Positions 42,406-51,551 of a stretch of DNA of 64,000 nucleotides are shown here, piece after piece; within the stretch, counting starts at the first letter, position 1, and each line of letters starts with the position of its first letter. The position numbers and the translations under genes were made by a program. This DNA is from Xanthobacter autotrophicus (lineage in GTDB: Bacteria; Pseudomonadota; Alphaproteobacteria; Rhizobiales; Xanthobacteraceae). Location of the stretch: NCBI RefSeq assembly GCF_043194295.1, contig NZ_JBAFVK010000021.1; one strand, 5' to 3'. The notes beneath the pieces are model-generated. The model made no database searches. It saw only the letters and a program-made list of their open reading frames with translations, and was not told the DNA's origin.

Positions 42406-43128
42406 TTATCCCTGCGGCGGGTGGATGGACAGGCACGGCACCAGCCCGTCGGGGATGGGCACGCTCGCCGCGTGGGTGCGCTGGTGGGCGATGAGCTTCG
42501 GCAGCACATGGGTGTGCGGGCCATCCGGGCTCACGCCGCCGGGCGGTGGAATGGGCTGGAACACCTCGATGCGCCCGAGGGCGGAGGTGAACACGCGGTG
42601 CGGGCTGTGCTCCACCATCGCCGCCATGAGGCCGGGCGCCAGGAAGGCGGGCATCCCTTCGGCCGCGCGCAGGGCGGCGATGAGCGCCGGGGCGCGGGTG
42701 CGCACGCAGGCCTCCACGCTCCCAAGGCCGATGCCCAGATCGAACAGCAGGCCGTCGCGATCCTCATCCCGCAGGGCGTCCCTGTCGGGGCCGATCTGCG
42801 TCACCACGGCGCGTCCGGCGCGGGCGGCGGCGGTCTCCGGCAGGCAGGCCGCCCGGGCGCGGATCCGCCGCTCTGCGTGGCGCGAAGGCATCTCGTAATC
42901 GACGAGGACCGTGGCGGGATGGTGCCGCACCGCAAGGCCGCCGCGCGCCGTGACCACCGTCAGCGCTTCGGCGCCGGCCCCCATGGCGGCCGGCTCCTCC
43001 GGGTCGCGCATGAACTCGGCGATGGCGCCGAAGATGCCGAGGCTCCAGCCGGTGTGCGGATCGCGCGCGTGGATCTTCAGGGCGTCGAAGGGATCTTGAG
43101 CCGTGTCTTGAGTGGCGTCTTGGGTCAT
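42406..43128 (-). CDS. Protein of unknown function at the end of the corrinoid uptake operon
   Basis: A 240-residue soluble protein without signal peptide or membrane helix. It begins with a repetitive QDATQDTAQDPFDALKIH, followed by DPHTGWSLGIFGAIAEFMRD; the C-terminus PIPPPGGVSPDGPHTHVLPKLI includes a His-Thr-His and ends PCLSIHPPQG. Similar proteins, possibly DUF6925, are found near metal or heme importers, but I do not recognise a function. Overlap of four bases with the ATPase gene ties it to the B12-controlled operon, so a role in corrinoid or metal handling is a reasonable guess. Confidence 0.7.
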   Translation of the reverse strand: MTQDATQDTAQDPFDALKIHARDPHTGWSLGIFGAIAEFMRDPEEPAAMGAGAEALTVVTARGGLAVRHHPATVLVDYEMPSRHAERRIRARAACLPETAAARAGRAVVTQIGPDRDALRDEDRDGLLFDLGIGLGSVEACVRTRAPALIAALRAAEGMPAFLAPGLMAAMVEHSPHRVFTSALGRIEVFQPIPPPGGVSPDGPHTHVLPKLIAHQRTHAASVPIPDGLVPCLSIHPPQG

Positions 43129-43910
43129 GCCTCGGGCTCCTTGCGGTCGGGCGCCCGGTCGTGGCGCCGCCAGGGCAGAATGAAAGGTTCGCCGCCGATT
43201 TCGCCGCGCTCCACCGTGACGCCATAGGCCTCGCCGACCCGGTCCGCCGTCAGCACGGCAGCGGGCGGACCCTCGGCGATGAGTCTGCCGTCCTTCATCA
43301 GGGCGATACGGTCGCAGAAGCGGGCGGCGAGGGTGAGGTCATGCAGCACCGCCACCACCGCGGTGCCAGCGCGGGCGGTGGCGCGCAGTAGTTCCATCAC
43401 CTGGAGCTGGTGGTAGGGGTCGAGGGCCGCCACCGGCTCGTCGGCGAGCAGCGCCGGGGCTTCCACGGCCAGCGCGCGGGCGAGCAGCAGGCGGGCGCGC
43501 TCGCCGCCGGACAGGGTGCCGGCGGAGCGCCGCCGCAGAGGCGCCAGTTCCACGGCATCCATGGCGCGTTCGACGGCGTCATCCACGCTGGCGGCGCCAT
43601 GGGGCAGCCGGCCTAGAGCCACCACCTCCTCCACCGGCAGGGGCCAGTGGATGCGACCGTTCTGCGGCAAATAGGCGAGGGTGCGGCCCAGCACCCTGCG
43701 CCCGATCTCGTCCGCCGTGCGTCCGCCATAGGTGATGGTGCCGGCGGCGATCGGATCGAGGCCGGCAAGGGCGCGCAGCACGCTGGTCTTGCCGGCGCCA
43801 TTGGGGCCGATGAGGCCGAGCATCTCACCCGGCCGCGCGGCGAGGGAGAGGTCCCGCACCACCAGGGTGCCGCCCCGGTTCACGCTGATGTGGCGCGCCT
43901 CCAGCATCAT
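43125..43910 (-). CDS. FecCD-type ABC transporter ATPase (BtuD-like)
   Basis: A 261-residue ATPase: Walker A GPNGAGKTS, LAYLPQNGRIHWPLPVEEVVALGR with the family Q-loop, signature LSGGERARLLLARAL, Walker B ALLADEPVAALDP and H-loop VVAVLHDLTLAARFCD. This is the HmuV/BtuD/FecE class that energises iron-complex, heme or corrinoid import. The operon is behind a cobalamin riboswitch, which favours corrinoids. Overlaps of four bases on both sides. Confidence 0.86.
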   Translation of the reverse strand: MMLEARHISVNRGGTLVVRDLSLAARPGEMLGLIGPNGAGKTSVLRALAGLDPIAAGTITYGGRTADEIGRRVLGRTLAYLPQNGRIHWPLPVEEVVALGRLPHGAASVDDAVERAMDAVELAPLRRRSAGTLSGGERARLLLARALAVEAPALLADEPVAALDPYHQLQVMELLRATARAGTAVVAVLHDLTLAARFCDRIALMKDGRLIAEGPPAAVLTADRVGEAYGVTVERGEIGGEPFILPWRRHDRAPDRKEPEA

Positions 43911-44911
43911 TCGCCGTCCACCTTCAGGTGTCGCAGCAGGGCGAGGAAGAAGGGCGCGCCGATGAGGGCGGTGACCACCCCGAGCTTCAGCTCCGGCCGG
44001 GTCGGGATGAGCCTCACCGCGATGTCAGCCCCCAGCGTCAGCGCCGCGCCGGCCAGCCCGCTCGCCAGCAGCAGGCGCCCGGGCCGATGGCCCACGAAGG
44101 GTCGCATGAGGTGCGGCACCACGAGGCCCACGAAGCCGATGGCGCCTGCCACCGCTACACTCGCCCCCACAGCCATCGCCGTGCCGCCGATGACAAGGAG
44201 CCGCACCCGGCGCAGGGGAAAGCCGAGGCTCGCCGCCGCATCCTCGCCGAGGGTCAGCGCATCGAGGGCGCGGCCGGTGGTGAGCACCAGTGCCCAGCCC
44301 ACCGCCATGAAGGGTAGGGCCAGCGCCACATGGGCGAGGCTGCGATCCGATAGGGAGCCCATGAGCCAGAACACCACCTCCAGCGCCGCATAGGGACTGG
44401 GGGCGAGGTTCAATGCCAGCGCGGTGAGGGCGCCGGACAGGCTGCTCAGCGCCACGCCGGCGAGGATGAGCGTGGCGGTGCCGGCGCCGCGCCCGGCCAG
44501 TGTCAGCAGGAAGGCGGTCGACAGCCCCGCGCCGATTAGGCCGCCCAGCGGCAAAGCCAGGGCGAAGGCGGAGGAGAAGCCGAAATAGAAGGCCACCACC
44601 GCGCCCAGCGCCGCCGCGCCCGAGACGCCCACCACGCCGGGATCGGCCAGCGGGTTGCGCATGAGCCCTTGCAGCGCCGCGCCGGTGATGCCGAGGCTGA
44701 AGCCCACCGCCGCCCCCAGGATGGCGCGGGGCAGCCGCAGTTCGGCCAGCACGAGGGCGGGCAGGGTCTGCCGCCCGGCGGCGAGGTCGGCGATCGCCGC
44801 ACCGAGGTCGAGGGGCGCATAGCCCACCGCCACGGAGGCGATGAGCAGCACAGCGACGCCGACGCAGAGGGTCGCGATCAGCGCTTTGTGGGACAAGGGA
44901 GAGGCGGTCAT
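43907..44911 (-). CDS. btuC: FecCD-type ABC transporter permease (BtuC-like)
   Basis: A 334-residue permease with about ten helices. LRLPRAILGAAVGFSLGITGAALQGLMRNPLADPGVVGVS and GFVGLVVPHLMRPFVGHRP are the standard BtuC/FecCD motifs, the latter contacting the ATPase. ATG at 44911 overlaps the btuF stop by four bases. The B12 riboswitch upstream of the operon is the basis for preferring corrinoid over siderophore transport. Confidence 0.86.
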   Translation of the reverse strand: MTASPLSHKALIATLCVGVAVLLIASVAVGYAPLDLGAAIADLAAGRQTLPALVLAELRLPRAILGAAVGFSLGITGAALQGLMRNPLADPGVVGVSGAAALGAVVAFYFGFSSAFALALPLGGLIGAGLSTAFLLTLAGRGAGTATLILAGVALSSLSGALTALALNLAPSPYAALEVVFWLMGSLSDRSLAHVALALPFMAVGWALVLTTGRALDALTLGEDAAASLGFPLRRVRLLVIGGTAMAVGASVAVAGAIGFVGLVVPHLMRPFVGHRPGRLLLASGLAGAALTLGADIAVRLIPTRPELKLGVVTALIGAPFFLALLRHLKVDGE

Positions 44912-45828
44912 CGGGCCGCCTCCCCCGTGGTGGGCAGGGCAGTCTGGATGCGGGAAGGGGCTGACGGGGGGCCGCCGGGCGGCGGGGCCGCCGTTTCTGT
45001 CGCGGCTTTCGCGACGGTGTCGGCCGCCGCCGCCAGCCGGGCCGCCGCTTCTGCCAGTTGCGGCCCCACGCAGGTCCACAGGCGGATGGGCAGGGACACG
45101 GACCGTCCCGAGCTGCGGAAGGCGGCGAGGGCGGGGTGGGTGAGCAGATCGTCGGCCAGCGAAGGCGGCGCGTCGGGCGCGGCGTTCACCACGAGAACGT
45201 CGGGCTGAGCCCAGACCACCTCCTCCAGCGCAAGCTGGCCGAGGCGGTCGGTGGCGAGCCGCGCCGCCAGATTGTCGAGGCCGGCCCGCGCCATCACTTC
45301 GCCGGGCAGGGAGCCGCGGCCGGCGGTGAAGCCGTTGGGCCGCAGCACGATGGCCGATGGCGGTTGCGCCGCCGGCGCGGGCAGGTGGGCGAATGCCGCC
45401 TCCATCTCGTCCACCAGCGCCGCGCCGCGCTCCGGCGTACCGAGGCGCGCGGCGACGAGCCGGATCTGGTCATAGGCCTCATCCAGGGTCTGCGGCACGC
45501 CCAGTTCCAGAACCTCAAGGCCCAGCCGGCGCAGCAGAGCGGTGGTGGTGCGGGTGGTGTAGGCGCCGACGATGACGAGATCGGGCGCCAGCGGCACGAT
45601 TTCCTCCGCAAGGCCCCGGTTCACCGGAACCTGCCGCGCCAGCGCCGCCACGTTGGAGCTGCGGGGATCGCGGGCGAGAAAGGTGACGGATGCCACCTGT
45701 CCCGGGTCCGCAAGGCGCAGCACCAGCTCGTCCGCGCACAGGTTGAGCGAGGCGACGCGGGCGGGCTTGGCCTGCGTGGCCCCGGCGCAGAACAGAAGGG
45801 CGACCAGCGCCACCGCCAGCTGTTTCAT
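44908..45828 (-). CDS. btuF: Periplasmic corrinoid-binding protein (BtuF-like)
   Basis: A 306-residue type III binding protein. Signal peptide MKQLAVALVALLFCAGATQA, then ARVASLNLCADELVLRLADPGQVASVTFL, PDLVIVGAYTTRTTTALLRRLGLEVLEL and LEEVVWAQPDVLVVN, matching BtuF/FecB-type proteins with a rigid helical hinge. The C-terminal 30 residues are Pro/Ala-rich. It lies between btuB and btuC on the minus strand. Confidence 0.85.
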   Translation of the reverse strand: MKQLAVALVALLFCAGATQAKPARVASLNLCADELVLRLADPGQVASVTFLARDPRSSNVAALARQVPVNRGLAEEIVPLAPDLVIVGAYTTRTTTALLRRLGLEVLELGVPQTLDEAYDQIRLVAARLGTPERGAALVDEMEAAFAHLPAPAAQPPSAIVLRPNGFTAGRGSLPGEVMARAGLDNLAARLATDRLGQLALEEVVWAQPDVLVVNAAPDAPPSLADDLLTHPALAAFRSSGRSVSLPIRLWTCVGPQLAEAAARLAAAADTVAKAATETAAPPPGGPPSAPSRIQTALPTTGEAAR

Positions 45829-45835
45829 GCCGTCC

Positions 45836-47866
45836 TCAATAGGTGAGCCGCAGTCCGCCATAGGCGCCGAAGCCCGGAGCGAGGAAGCCGTTGGGGTTCT
45901 CGTAGGTCTGGTCGAACAGGTTGTTGATGCGCGCGAACACCGTGGCATTGGTGTTGAGCTTGTAGTTGGCGGCGACATTGACCACCGTATAGCCCGGCTG
46001 GTCGATGTAGTTCGAGGTGAGCCGCACGATATCCCACCATGACGAGGCATAGACGAGGCTCGCCGAGAGGTCGAGTTCGTCCGTGGGCCGCCAGCCCAGC
46101 GTCAGGCTCACCTTGTTGTTTGGGCGGCGCAGCGGGGTGCAGGAGGTGGCGTCGATGGGCGCGCAGGCGGCGCCAAACGGCTGGCCCACCGGCATGTTGC
46201 CCACCACGTAAGTATAAGTGTAGTCGACCCGCACGTCGATGCGGTCGGTCACCGCCACAGCGACGAAGGTCTCCGCGCCCTGGGTGGTGGCGCTCGAGAT
46301 GTTGACGTTCTGGTACGTCGCCGGATCGTAGCTGATGAGGTTGGTGATATCATTGTGGAAGTAGGTGGCGCCGAAGGTCACGCGCCCGCCCCACAGCTCC
46401 TGCTCGAAGCCGGCATCGTAGCCGGTGCTCTCCTCGGGCTTCAGGTCCGCGTTGCCATAATAGGGCGCATAGAGCTGGTAGAGCGAGGGCGCCTTGAAGC
46501 CGGTGCCGTAGCTTGCCTTCAGCTTGGTCCCCGTCTCCGGGAACAGGATGGCCGGGGCGAGGCGGAAGGTGGTGTGGTCGCCGAAGGTGTCGTCATCGTC
46601 GTAGCGGATGTTGGCCACGCCGAAGAAGCGCTCGCCGATGGAGCCTTGGAATTCGCCATAGACGCCGGTGTCGCCGGTGGAGGCGTCCACCTCGCTGTAG
46701 GCGGTCTCGGAGGTCATCGCCTCGTTGCGCCGCTCGAGGCCCATGAGCAGGTTCTGGCCGGGCGCGAGGGCAAGGTTCGAGTGCAGGTAATAGATCTGCC
46801 GGTCGCCCTCATATTGCCCGTTCACCGCGGGGTTGGGACCATAGGTGGGGTTCGACGTGGTCATGGCGCTGACGCCGAAGGTGGTGACGAGGCGATCGTC
46901 GAACGCGTTCCACACCCCCTCGCCCTTGGTGAAGAACATGCTGGCAAGGCTGGTGGAGGTCTGCGCCGCCGGGATGCCCTCGTAGGTGGGCGGCGGATAG
47001 GTATCCGGCGTGAAGGCGAGGCGGCTGTCGATGTAGCGGGCGATGAAATTGACCGCGAGCGCCTCCGTCGCCTGGTAGTCGAGGCGGGTGGAATAGGTCC
47101 AGTTGTCGTAGGCGTTGCCATTGATGGGGTAGCCGAACGGCACCAGATTTTGCGGCGTCACCGGGATGTCGGTGGACGCGAAATGGGTGACGTTGAAGGA
47201 ATAGGCGAGCTTCTCCGTGGACCCCGAGAGCGCCGCCGCCTGGTTGAAGGTGCCGAGCGCACCACCCTCCACATAGCCCATGACCTTGGCCGGCCCGTCG
47301 CCCTTCTTGGTGGTGACCGAGATGACGCCGCCGATGGCATCGGAGCCGTAGAGGCCGCTCTGGGGGCCGCGCAGCACCTCCACGCGGGCCAGGTCGGTGG
47401 CCAGCAACTGGCCGAAATCAAAGGCGCCATTGGGCGTGGAGGGATTGCCGGCCTCTATGCCGTCGATCAGCACCTTCACATGGTTGGAATTGGTGCCCCG
47501 GATGAACACCGAGGTCTGCCCGCCCGGCCCGCCGGTTTGCACCACGTTGAGCCCGGGCAGGGACTGGAGCACGTCGGGCAGGGTGCGCTGCTGGCGGCGC
47601 TCGATATCCTCGGCGGTGACGATGCTGACCGAGCTTGCGACCTCCTTCTCCGGGGTCGGAATGCCGGTGGCGCTGACCACCAGCTCCGGCAGGTCGACGG
47701 CGTTCTGGTCGTCGGTGGACTGGGCCAGGGCGGGAGCGCCCGCGCCGGCGAGCAGCAAAAGCGCGGGAGCGAGGCGAGCGGCGGCGCGGCGCAGCTTGGC
47801 GCGGCGCAAAGGGATGCGAACGGCGCGCGTGGCGCCGGCAATCGGGAACGGGAAGGCGGCAGGCAT
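45836..47866 (-). CDS. btuB: TonB-dependent corrinoid receptor (BtuB-like)
   Basis: A 676-residue outer-membrane receptor. A signal peptide (LAPALLLLAGAGAPALAQ) is followed by the TonB box (DLPELVVSATGIPTPEKEV), a plug (LPDVLQSLPGLNVVQTGG, VLRGPQSGLYGSDAIGGVI) and a barrel ending LDLSASLVYASSW to GGLRLTY. Small gaps between the aspartate-rich turns (IRYDDDDTFGDHTTFRL) may bind calcium as in E. coli BtuB. It is the first gene after a B12 riboswitch on the same strand. Confidence 0.88.
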   Translation of the reverse strand: MPAAFPFPIAGATRAVRIPLRRAKLRRAAARLAPALLLLAGAGAPALAQSTDDQNAVDLPELVVSATGIPTPEKEVASSVSIVTAEDIERRQQRTLPDVLQSLPGLNVVQTGGPGGQTSVFIRGTNSNHVKVLIDGIEAGNPSTPNGAFDFGQLLATDLARVEVLRGPQSGLYGSDAIGGVISVTTKKGDGPAKVMGYVEGGALGTFNQAAALSGSTEKLAYSFNVTHFASTDIPVTPQNLVPFGYPINGNAYDNWTYSTRLDYQATEALAVNFIARYIDSRLAFTPDTYPPPTYEGIPAAQTSTSLASMFFTKGEGVWNAFDDRLVTTFGVSAMTTSNPTYGPNPAVNGQYEGDRQIYYLHSNLALAPGQNLLMGLERRNEAMTSETAYSEVDASTGDTGVYGEFQGSIGERFFGVANIRYDDDDTFGDHTTFRLAPAILFPETGTKLKASYGTGFKAPSLYQLYAPYYGNADLKPEESTGYDAGFEQELWGGRVTFGATYFHNDITNLISYDPATYQNVNISSATTQGAETFVAVAVTDRIDVRVDYTYTYVVGNMPVGQPFGAACAPIDATSCTPLRRPNNKVSLTLGWRPTDELDLSASLVYASSWWDIVRLTSNYIDQPGYTVVNVAANYKLNTNATVFARINNLFDQTYENPNGFLAPGFGAYGGLRLTY

Positions 47867-47986
47867 AAGGCCTCGGCGGGACGAGTGGTCCGTCACCGCG
47901 AACGAGGCATCCTCGCGGCCGCAAGGCCTCAAGGATCAACCACCATCAGGACACCCCGCCCAATGTGCTCGCGCGTGACCACGGCT

Positions 47987-48165
47987 GACGGCAGGTCTCC
48001 TGGCTCACGGGTCATTGTCCTTTCTGCCGCCTTCCCAGACCGTGAGGCCCAGTGGCTGATGGCAGAGGACTCGCCGCTTACAGTTGCGGGGGCAGCCGCG
48101 GCATCGCCGGTTGCCCGACTCACCGCGTTCCCTTTTGATCCCTTGCGGGAACCGTCACCGCAAAC
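47987..48165 (-). ncRNA. Cobalamin (B12) riboswitch upstream of btuB
   Basis: On the minus strand the blocks AAAAGGGAACGCGGTGA, GCCCCCGCAACTGTAAGCGG, the B12-box GCCACTGGGC, GGGAAGGCGGC and GAGCCAGGAGACCTGCC occur in order. This matches proteobacterial cobalamin riboswitches, in the same class as the plus-strand copy at 38371. It ends about 120 bases before btuB and should shut the operon down when B12 is plentiful. Confidence 0.95.
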
Positions 48166-48362
48166 GCTAGCGTGCGCGCTCCGGAGGCGTCAACCGGTAA
48201 CTTGGGCTTAAGGCGCGTCGTCCGGGACGGCCGGGCGCCCACAATGCGGTTCTCAAGGCCCGCGATCATCGGCTAAATCAGCACCTTGTTGAATTGCGAG
48301 CGCGATTCATCGGACATATGACGCCCCTCTGCCGGGCTCGCGCTCCAGCGTCAGGAACAGGA

Positions 48363-49742
48363 ATGGGCACGGCTTCTCCCAGCGGCTCGGATCTCGATGA
48401 AGCCAAGGCTTTCCTTGCGCGCCATCCGGATCTGAAGGCCATCGACATCATCCTGACCGACTACCACGGCATCGGCCGCGGCAAGACCATCCGGCGCCAT
48501 GAGCTGGAGGCGCTCTACAGCACCGGCCGGGGCATGCCCGCTTCTTTGTTCGGGCAGGATGTGGCCGGCGACGACGTGGAGGAGAGCGGCCTCATCCTCA
48601 CCGATGGCGGCGGCGACCAGGTCTGCTGGCCCATCCCCGGCACCCTCGGCCTCATGCCCGCCACCGGGCGGGGCCAGGTGCTGGTGAGCATGTACGGCGC
48701 CGACGGCACGCCCCTCGCCGTCGAGCCGCGCCACGCCCTGGGCCGGCAGGTGGCCCGCGCCCGCGCCGCCGGCTTTGAGCCCATGGGGGCGCTGGAGCTG
48801 GAATTCTATCTGGTGGACCGTGAGAGGGATGCCGGCGGGCGATACCAGCCGGCGCGCTATGCCCTCACCGGGCGGCGGTCGCTTGCCACCAACACCATGT
48901 CGGTGGACGAGCTGGACGAGATGTCGCCCCTGTTCGACGCCATCTATGCCGGCGCGGCGGAGCTGGGCGTGCCGCTGGAATCGCTCATCTCCGAATATGC
49001 GCCGGGCCAGTATGAGCTGACCATCCGCTATCGCGACCTCACGCGGGCGGCCGACGACGTGATCATCGCCAAGCGGCTCATCCGCGCCACCGCGCGCCGC
49101 TTCGGAATGGAAGCCTGCTTCATGGCCAAGCCCTTCGGCGATCGCTCCGGCTCGGGCATGCACCTGCATCTGTCGCTGGCCGGGGAGGGCGGCGCCAACC
49201 TGTTCGCCGACCTGCCCTCGGGCGAGCTGAGCCCGCTCATGCTCCACGCCATCGGCGGCATCCGCGCCACCATCGCCGATACCATGCTGGTGCTGGCGCC
49301 GTTCCTGAATTCCTGGCGGCGCTTTGCCTCCGTGGTCTATTCCCCGGTCTCGGACACCTGGGGCGTGGAGAACCGCACGGTGGCGGTGCGCGTGCCCTCG
49401 GGTAGCGCCAAGGGCCGGCATTTCGAGCACCGGGTGGCGGGGGTGGATGCGAACCCCTATCTGGTGGCGGCGGTGACGCTGGCCGGCGCGCTCGACGGCA
49501 TCGCCCAGCGGCGCGATCCCGGCCCGCCGGCGGTGGGCAATTCCTATGCGGGCGCGCGGGCGGCCCATCTGCCGCGCAGCTGGCTGGACGCCATCGACTG
49601 CTTCGCGCAATCGGCCTTCGCGAAAGAGGCTCTGGGGACGGACCTGCACCACAGCTTCGCCGCCATCAAGCGCGCGGAGTGGCTGCGCCTCGCGCTGGAC
49701 GTGTCCGACGCCGAGTGGGAGCTTTACGGCTTCACGGTTTGA
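48363..49742 (+). CDS. Glutamine-synthetase-family gamma-glutamyl ligase (PuuA-like)
   Basis: A 459-residue member of the GS fold: N-terminal beta-grasp domain (AIDIILTDYHGIGRGKTIRR), then the catalytic domain with ALELEFYLVD (metal Glu), EYAPGQYELTI, the ATP/glutamate region FMAKPFGDRSGSGMHLHLSL and FEHRVAGVDANPYLVAAVTLAG. Its short length and sequence fit gamma-glutamylpolyamine synthetases and not housekeeping GlnA. The convergent glutamine amidotransferase resembles PuuD-type enzymes, supporting an amine-utilisation role. ATG at 48363 follows AGGAACAGG. Confidence 0.85.
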   Translation: MGTASPSGSDLDEAKAFLARHPDLKAIDIILTDYHGIGRGKTIRRHELEALYSTGRGMPASLFGQDVAGDDVEESGLILTDGGGDQVCWPIPGTLGLMPATGRGQVLVSMYGADGTPLAVEPRHALGRQVARARAAGFEPMGALELEFYLVDRERDAGGRYQPARYALTGRRSLATNTMSVDELDEMSPLFDAIYAGAAELGVPLESLISEYAPGQYELTIRYRDLTRAADDVIIAKRLIRATARRFGMEACFMAKPFGDRSGSGMHLHLSLAGEGGANLFADLPSGELSPLMLHAIGGIRATIADTMLVLAPFLNSWRRFASVVYSPVSDTWGVENRTVAVRVPSGSAKGRHFEHRVAGVDANPYLVAAVTLAGALDGIAQRRDPGPPAVGNSYAGARAAHLPRSWLDAIDCFAQSAFAKEALGTDLHHSFAAIKRAEWLRLALDVSDAEWELYGFTV

Positions 49743-50455
49743 GCGGCAGGCTCCACCTCAGCCGCAGCCTTGCCCGGCTGCCCGCGCCGCAGGAAGGCGT
49801 CGATCATGTCGGCGATGGCCGGGGTGGAGGTCTCGCCCTCAAGGCTTTCGGCGGCCTTCGCGGCGAGCTCCTCAGGCAGCGCCTTGCCGCGTGCCTTCAG
49901 AAGATCGGCGCCGAAGGCCGGGGTGAATTCCGGATGGGGCTGGAACGACAGCGCCTTGTCGCCATAGGCCAGCGCCGCGAACCGGCAGAAGGGCGAGGTG
50001 GCGATGACTTCGGCATCGGCCGGCTTCTCCACCACCTGGTCCTGGTGCCATGCCACGAGGCGCGCGTCGTCCAGCAGGCCTTCCACCGCATAGCGCTCGA
50101 CGCCCACGGACCAGCCGCCGGCGAATTTCTCCACCTTGCCGCCCAGCGCCTGCGCCAAAATCTGGTGGCCGAAGCAGATGCCCACTAGAGGCACGCCGGC
50201 CGCATAGGCGCGGCGCAGGAAGTCTTCCAGAGGCGCGATCCACGGATGGGGCTCATAGACGCCGAAGCGCGAGCCGGTGATCAGCCAGCCCTCGGCATCG
50301 TTCACGCTGTCGGGAAAGACGCCGTCGAGCACCGGATAGGTGACGAATTCGAACCCCCGCCCGGCGAGCAGGCGCCGGAACATGGCGTCATAGTCGCCGT
50401 GCTGCTCGTGCAGATCCTCCGGCGCGCGCCCGGTTTGCAGGATGCCGATCTTCAT
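49724..50455 (-). CDS. Class I glutamine amidotransferase
   Basis: A 243-residue single-domain GATase. The nucleophile Cys lies in LVGICFGHQILAQALGG and the His-Glu pair in LSFQPHPEFTPAF. The N-terminal MKIGILQTGRAPEDLHEQHGDYDAMF resembles GMP-synthase-like amidotransferases of unknown partner. Its 3' end overlaps the convergent ligase gene by 19 bases. It may hydrolyse gamma-glutamyl amides made by that ligase, but this is only inferred from proximity. Confidence 0.8.
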   Translation of the reverse strand: MKIGILQTGRAPEDLHEQHGDYDAMFRRLLAGRGFEFVTYPVLDGVFPDSVNDAEGWLITGSRFGVYEPHPWIAPLEDFLRRAYAAGVPLVGICFGHQILAQALGGKVEKFAGGWSVGVERYAVEGLLDDARLVAWHQDQVVEKPADAEVIATSPFCRFAALAYGDKALSFQPHPEFTPAFGADLLKARGKALPEELAAKAAESLEGETSTPAIADMIDAFLRRGQPGKAAAEVEPAAQTVKP

Positions 50456-50583
50456 GCCGCGGTCCTCAGCTTGCGCTATTCCCTATCTAGATGGGCATGG
50501 AAACGCGCAAGGACCATGCGACAAAAGAAATGTCCGGGGCAACCCGCCCCGGCGGCGTCTCCGTTTGAAGATGTGCGGCTTTG

Positions 50584-50790
50584 ACCGGGCGCGCTGCGGA
50601 ACCCTCTCCCGCACTGAAGCCGGATGTTTCCGGCTTCAGCTCTGGGGAGCCGAACTCGGCAAGAGCCGAGTTCGGGCGGGGGAGGGCAGGGAGGGGGCGG
50701 GATATCTCCGCCTTCCCGCCAGTTGGTGTTCTGCCCCGGTGCCGTGCCCCCTCCCCAGCCCTCCCCCGCAAGCGGGAGAGGGGGCGGGCC
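50584..50790. repeat. Cluster of short hairpins upstream of the GATase gene
   Basis: Within a 394-base gene-free stretch (50456-50849) two perfect hairpins stand side by side: CTGAAGCCGGA/TCCGGCTTCAG (50614-50639) and CCGAACTCGGC/GCCGAGTTCGG (50650-50675). A third, CTCCCCCGC/GCGGGAGAG, lies at 50761-50780. The first two recur, in the same order, inside the repeat at 54182-54447. No gene is seen here. Confidence 0.7.
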
Positions 50791-50849
50791 TGCGTCGGGA
50801 TGAGAGCAGGGCGCGCTTCTTTCAAACTGCGACCCAGCCCCGGCGCGGT

Positions 50850-51551
50850 TCACAGGCCGAGATAGGCGGTGCGGACCTTGGGGTCGTCGAGCAGGGCGGC
50901 GCCGGTGCCTTCCATCACCACCCGGCCGGTCTCCAGCACATAGCCGCGGTCGGCGATGGCCAGCGCCGCCGAGGCGTTCTGCTCCACCAGCAGCACGGTG
51001 ATGCCCTCCGCCCGCAGCGCGCGCACGGCGGCGAGGATCTGGTCCACCAGCAGCGGGGCAAGTCCGAGCGAGGGCTCGTCCAGCAGCAGCAGCTTGGGGG
51101 CGGCCATCAGCGCGCGGCCGATGGCCAGCATCTGCTGCTGGCCGCCGGACAGGCTCATGGCCGCGATCCTGCGCTTTTCCGCCAGCACCGGGAACAGGGC
51201 GAAGACGTGATCGAGACGCGCCCGCATGCCCGCATCCTGCCGGCGGTAGGCGCCGAGCCGCAGATTGTCCTCCACGCTCAGCGGCCCGAACACCTGCCGG
51301 CCCTCCGGCGACTGGGAGATGCCGCGCACCACCCGCTGGTGGGGCTCCAGCCGCTCGATGGCCTCGCCCTCGAACACGATTCGGCCCGAGCGCGCCGGCT
51401 GCACGCCGGAGAGGGTGCGCAGCAAGGTGGTCTTGCCGGCGCCGTTGGAGCCCACCAGGGCGACGATCTCGCCGGCCTTCACCTCAAGCCACACCTCGTG
51501 CAGCACGTTGATGCGGCCATAGGCGGAGGTGATGGCTTCAACCGTGAGCAC
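50850..51551 (-). CDS. livF: Branched-chain-type ABC transporter ATPase LivF (second system)
   Basis: A 233-residue ATPase with Walker A GSNGAGKTT, signature LSGGQQQMLAIGRALM, Walker B LLLLDEPSLGLAP and the LivF-type H-loop VLLVEQNASAALAIAD. It is the last gene of livKHMGF here and overlaps livG by 14 bases. The operon shares its upstream region with a TetR gene of phenylacetate type. Confidence 0.88.
   Translation of the reverse strand: MLTVEAITSAYGRINVLHEVWLEVKAGEIVALVGSNGAGKTTLLRTLSGVQPARSGRIVFEGEAIERLEPHQRVVRGISQSPEGRQVFGPLSVEDNLRLGAYRRQDAGMRARLDHVFALFPVLAEKRRIAAMSLSGGQQQMLAIGRALMAAPKLLLLDEPSLGLAPLLVDQILAAVRALRAEGITVLLVEQNASAALAIADRGYVLETGRVVMEGTGAALLDDPKVRTAYLGL

Noticed and set aside
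46355..48211. 618-codon plus-strand frame opposite btuB and its riboswitch
   Set aside because: Runs through the riboswitch and is a compositional shadow.
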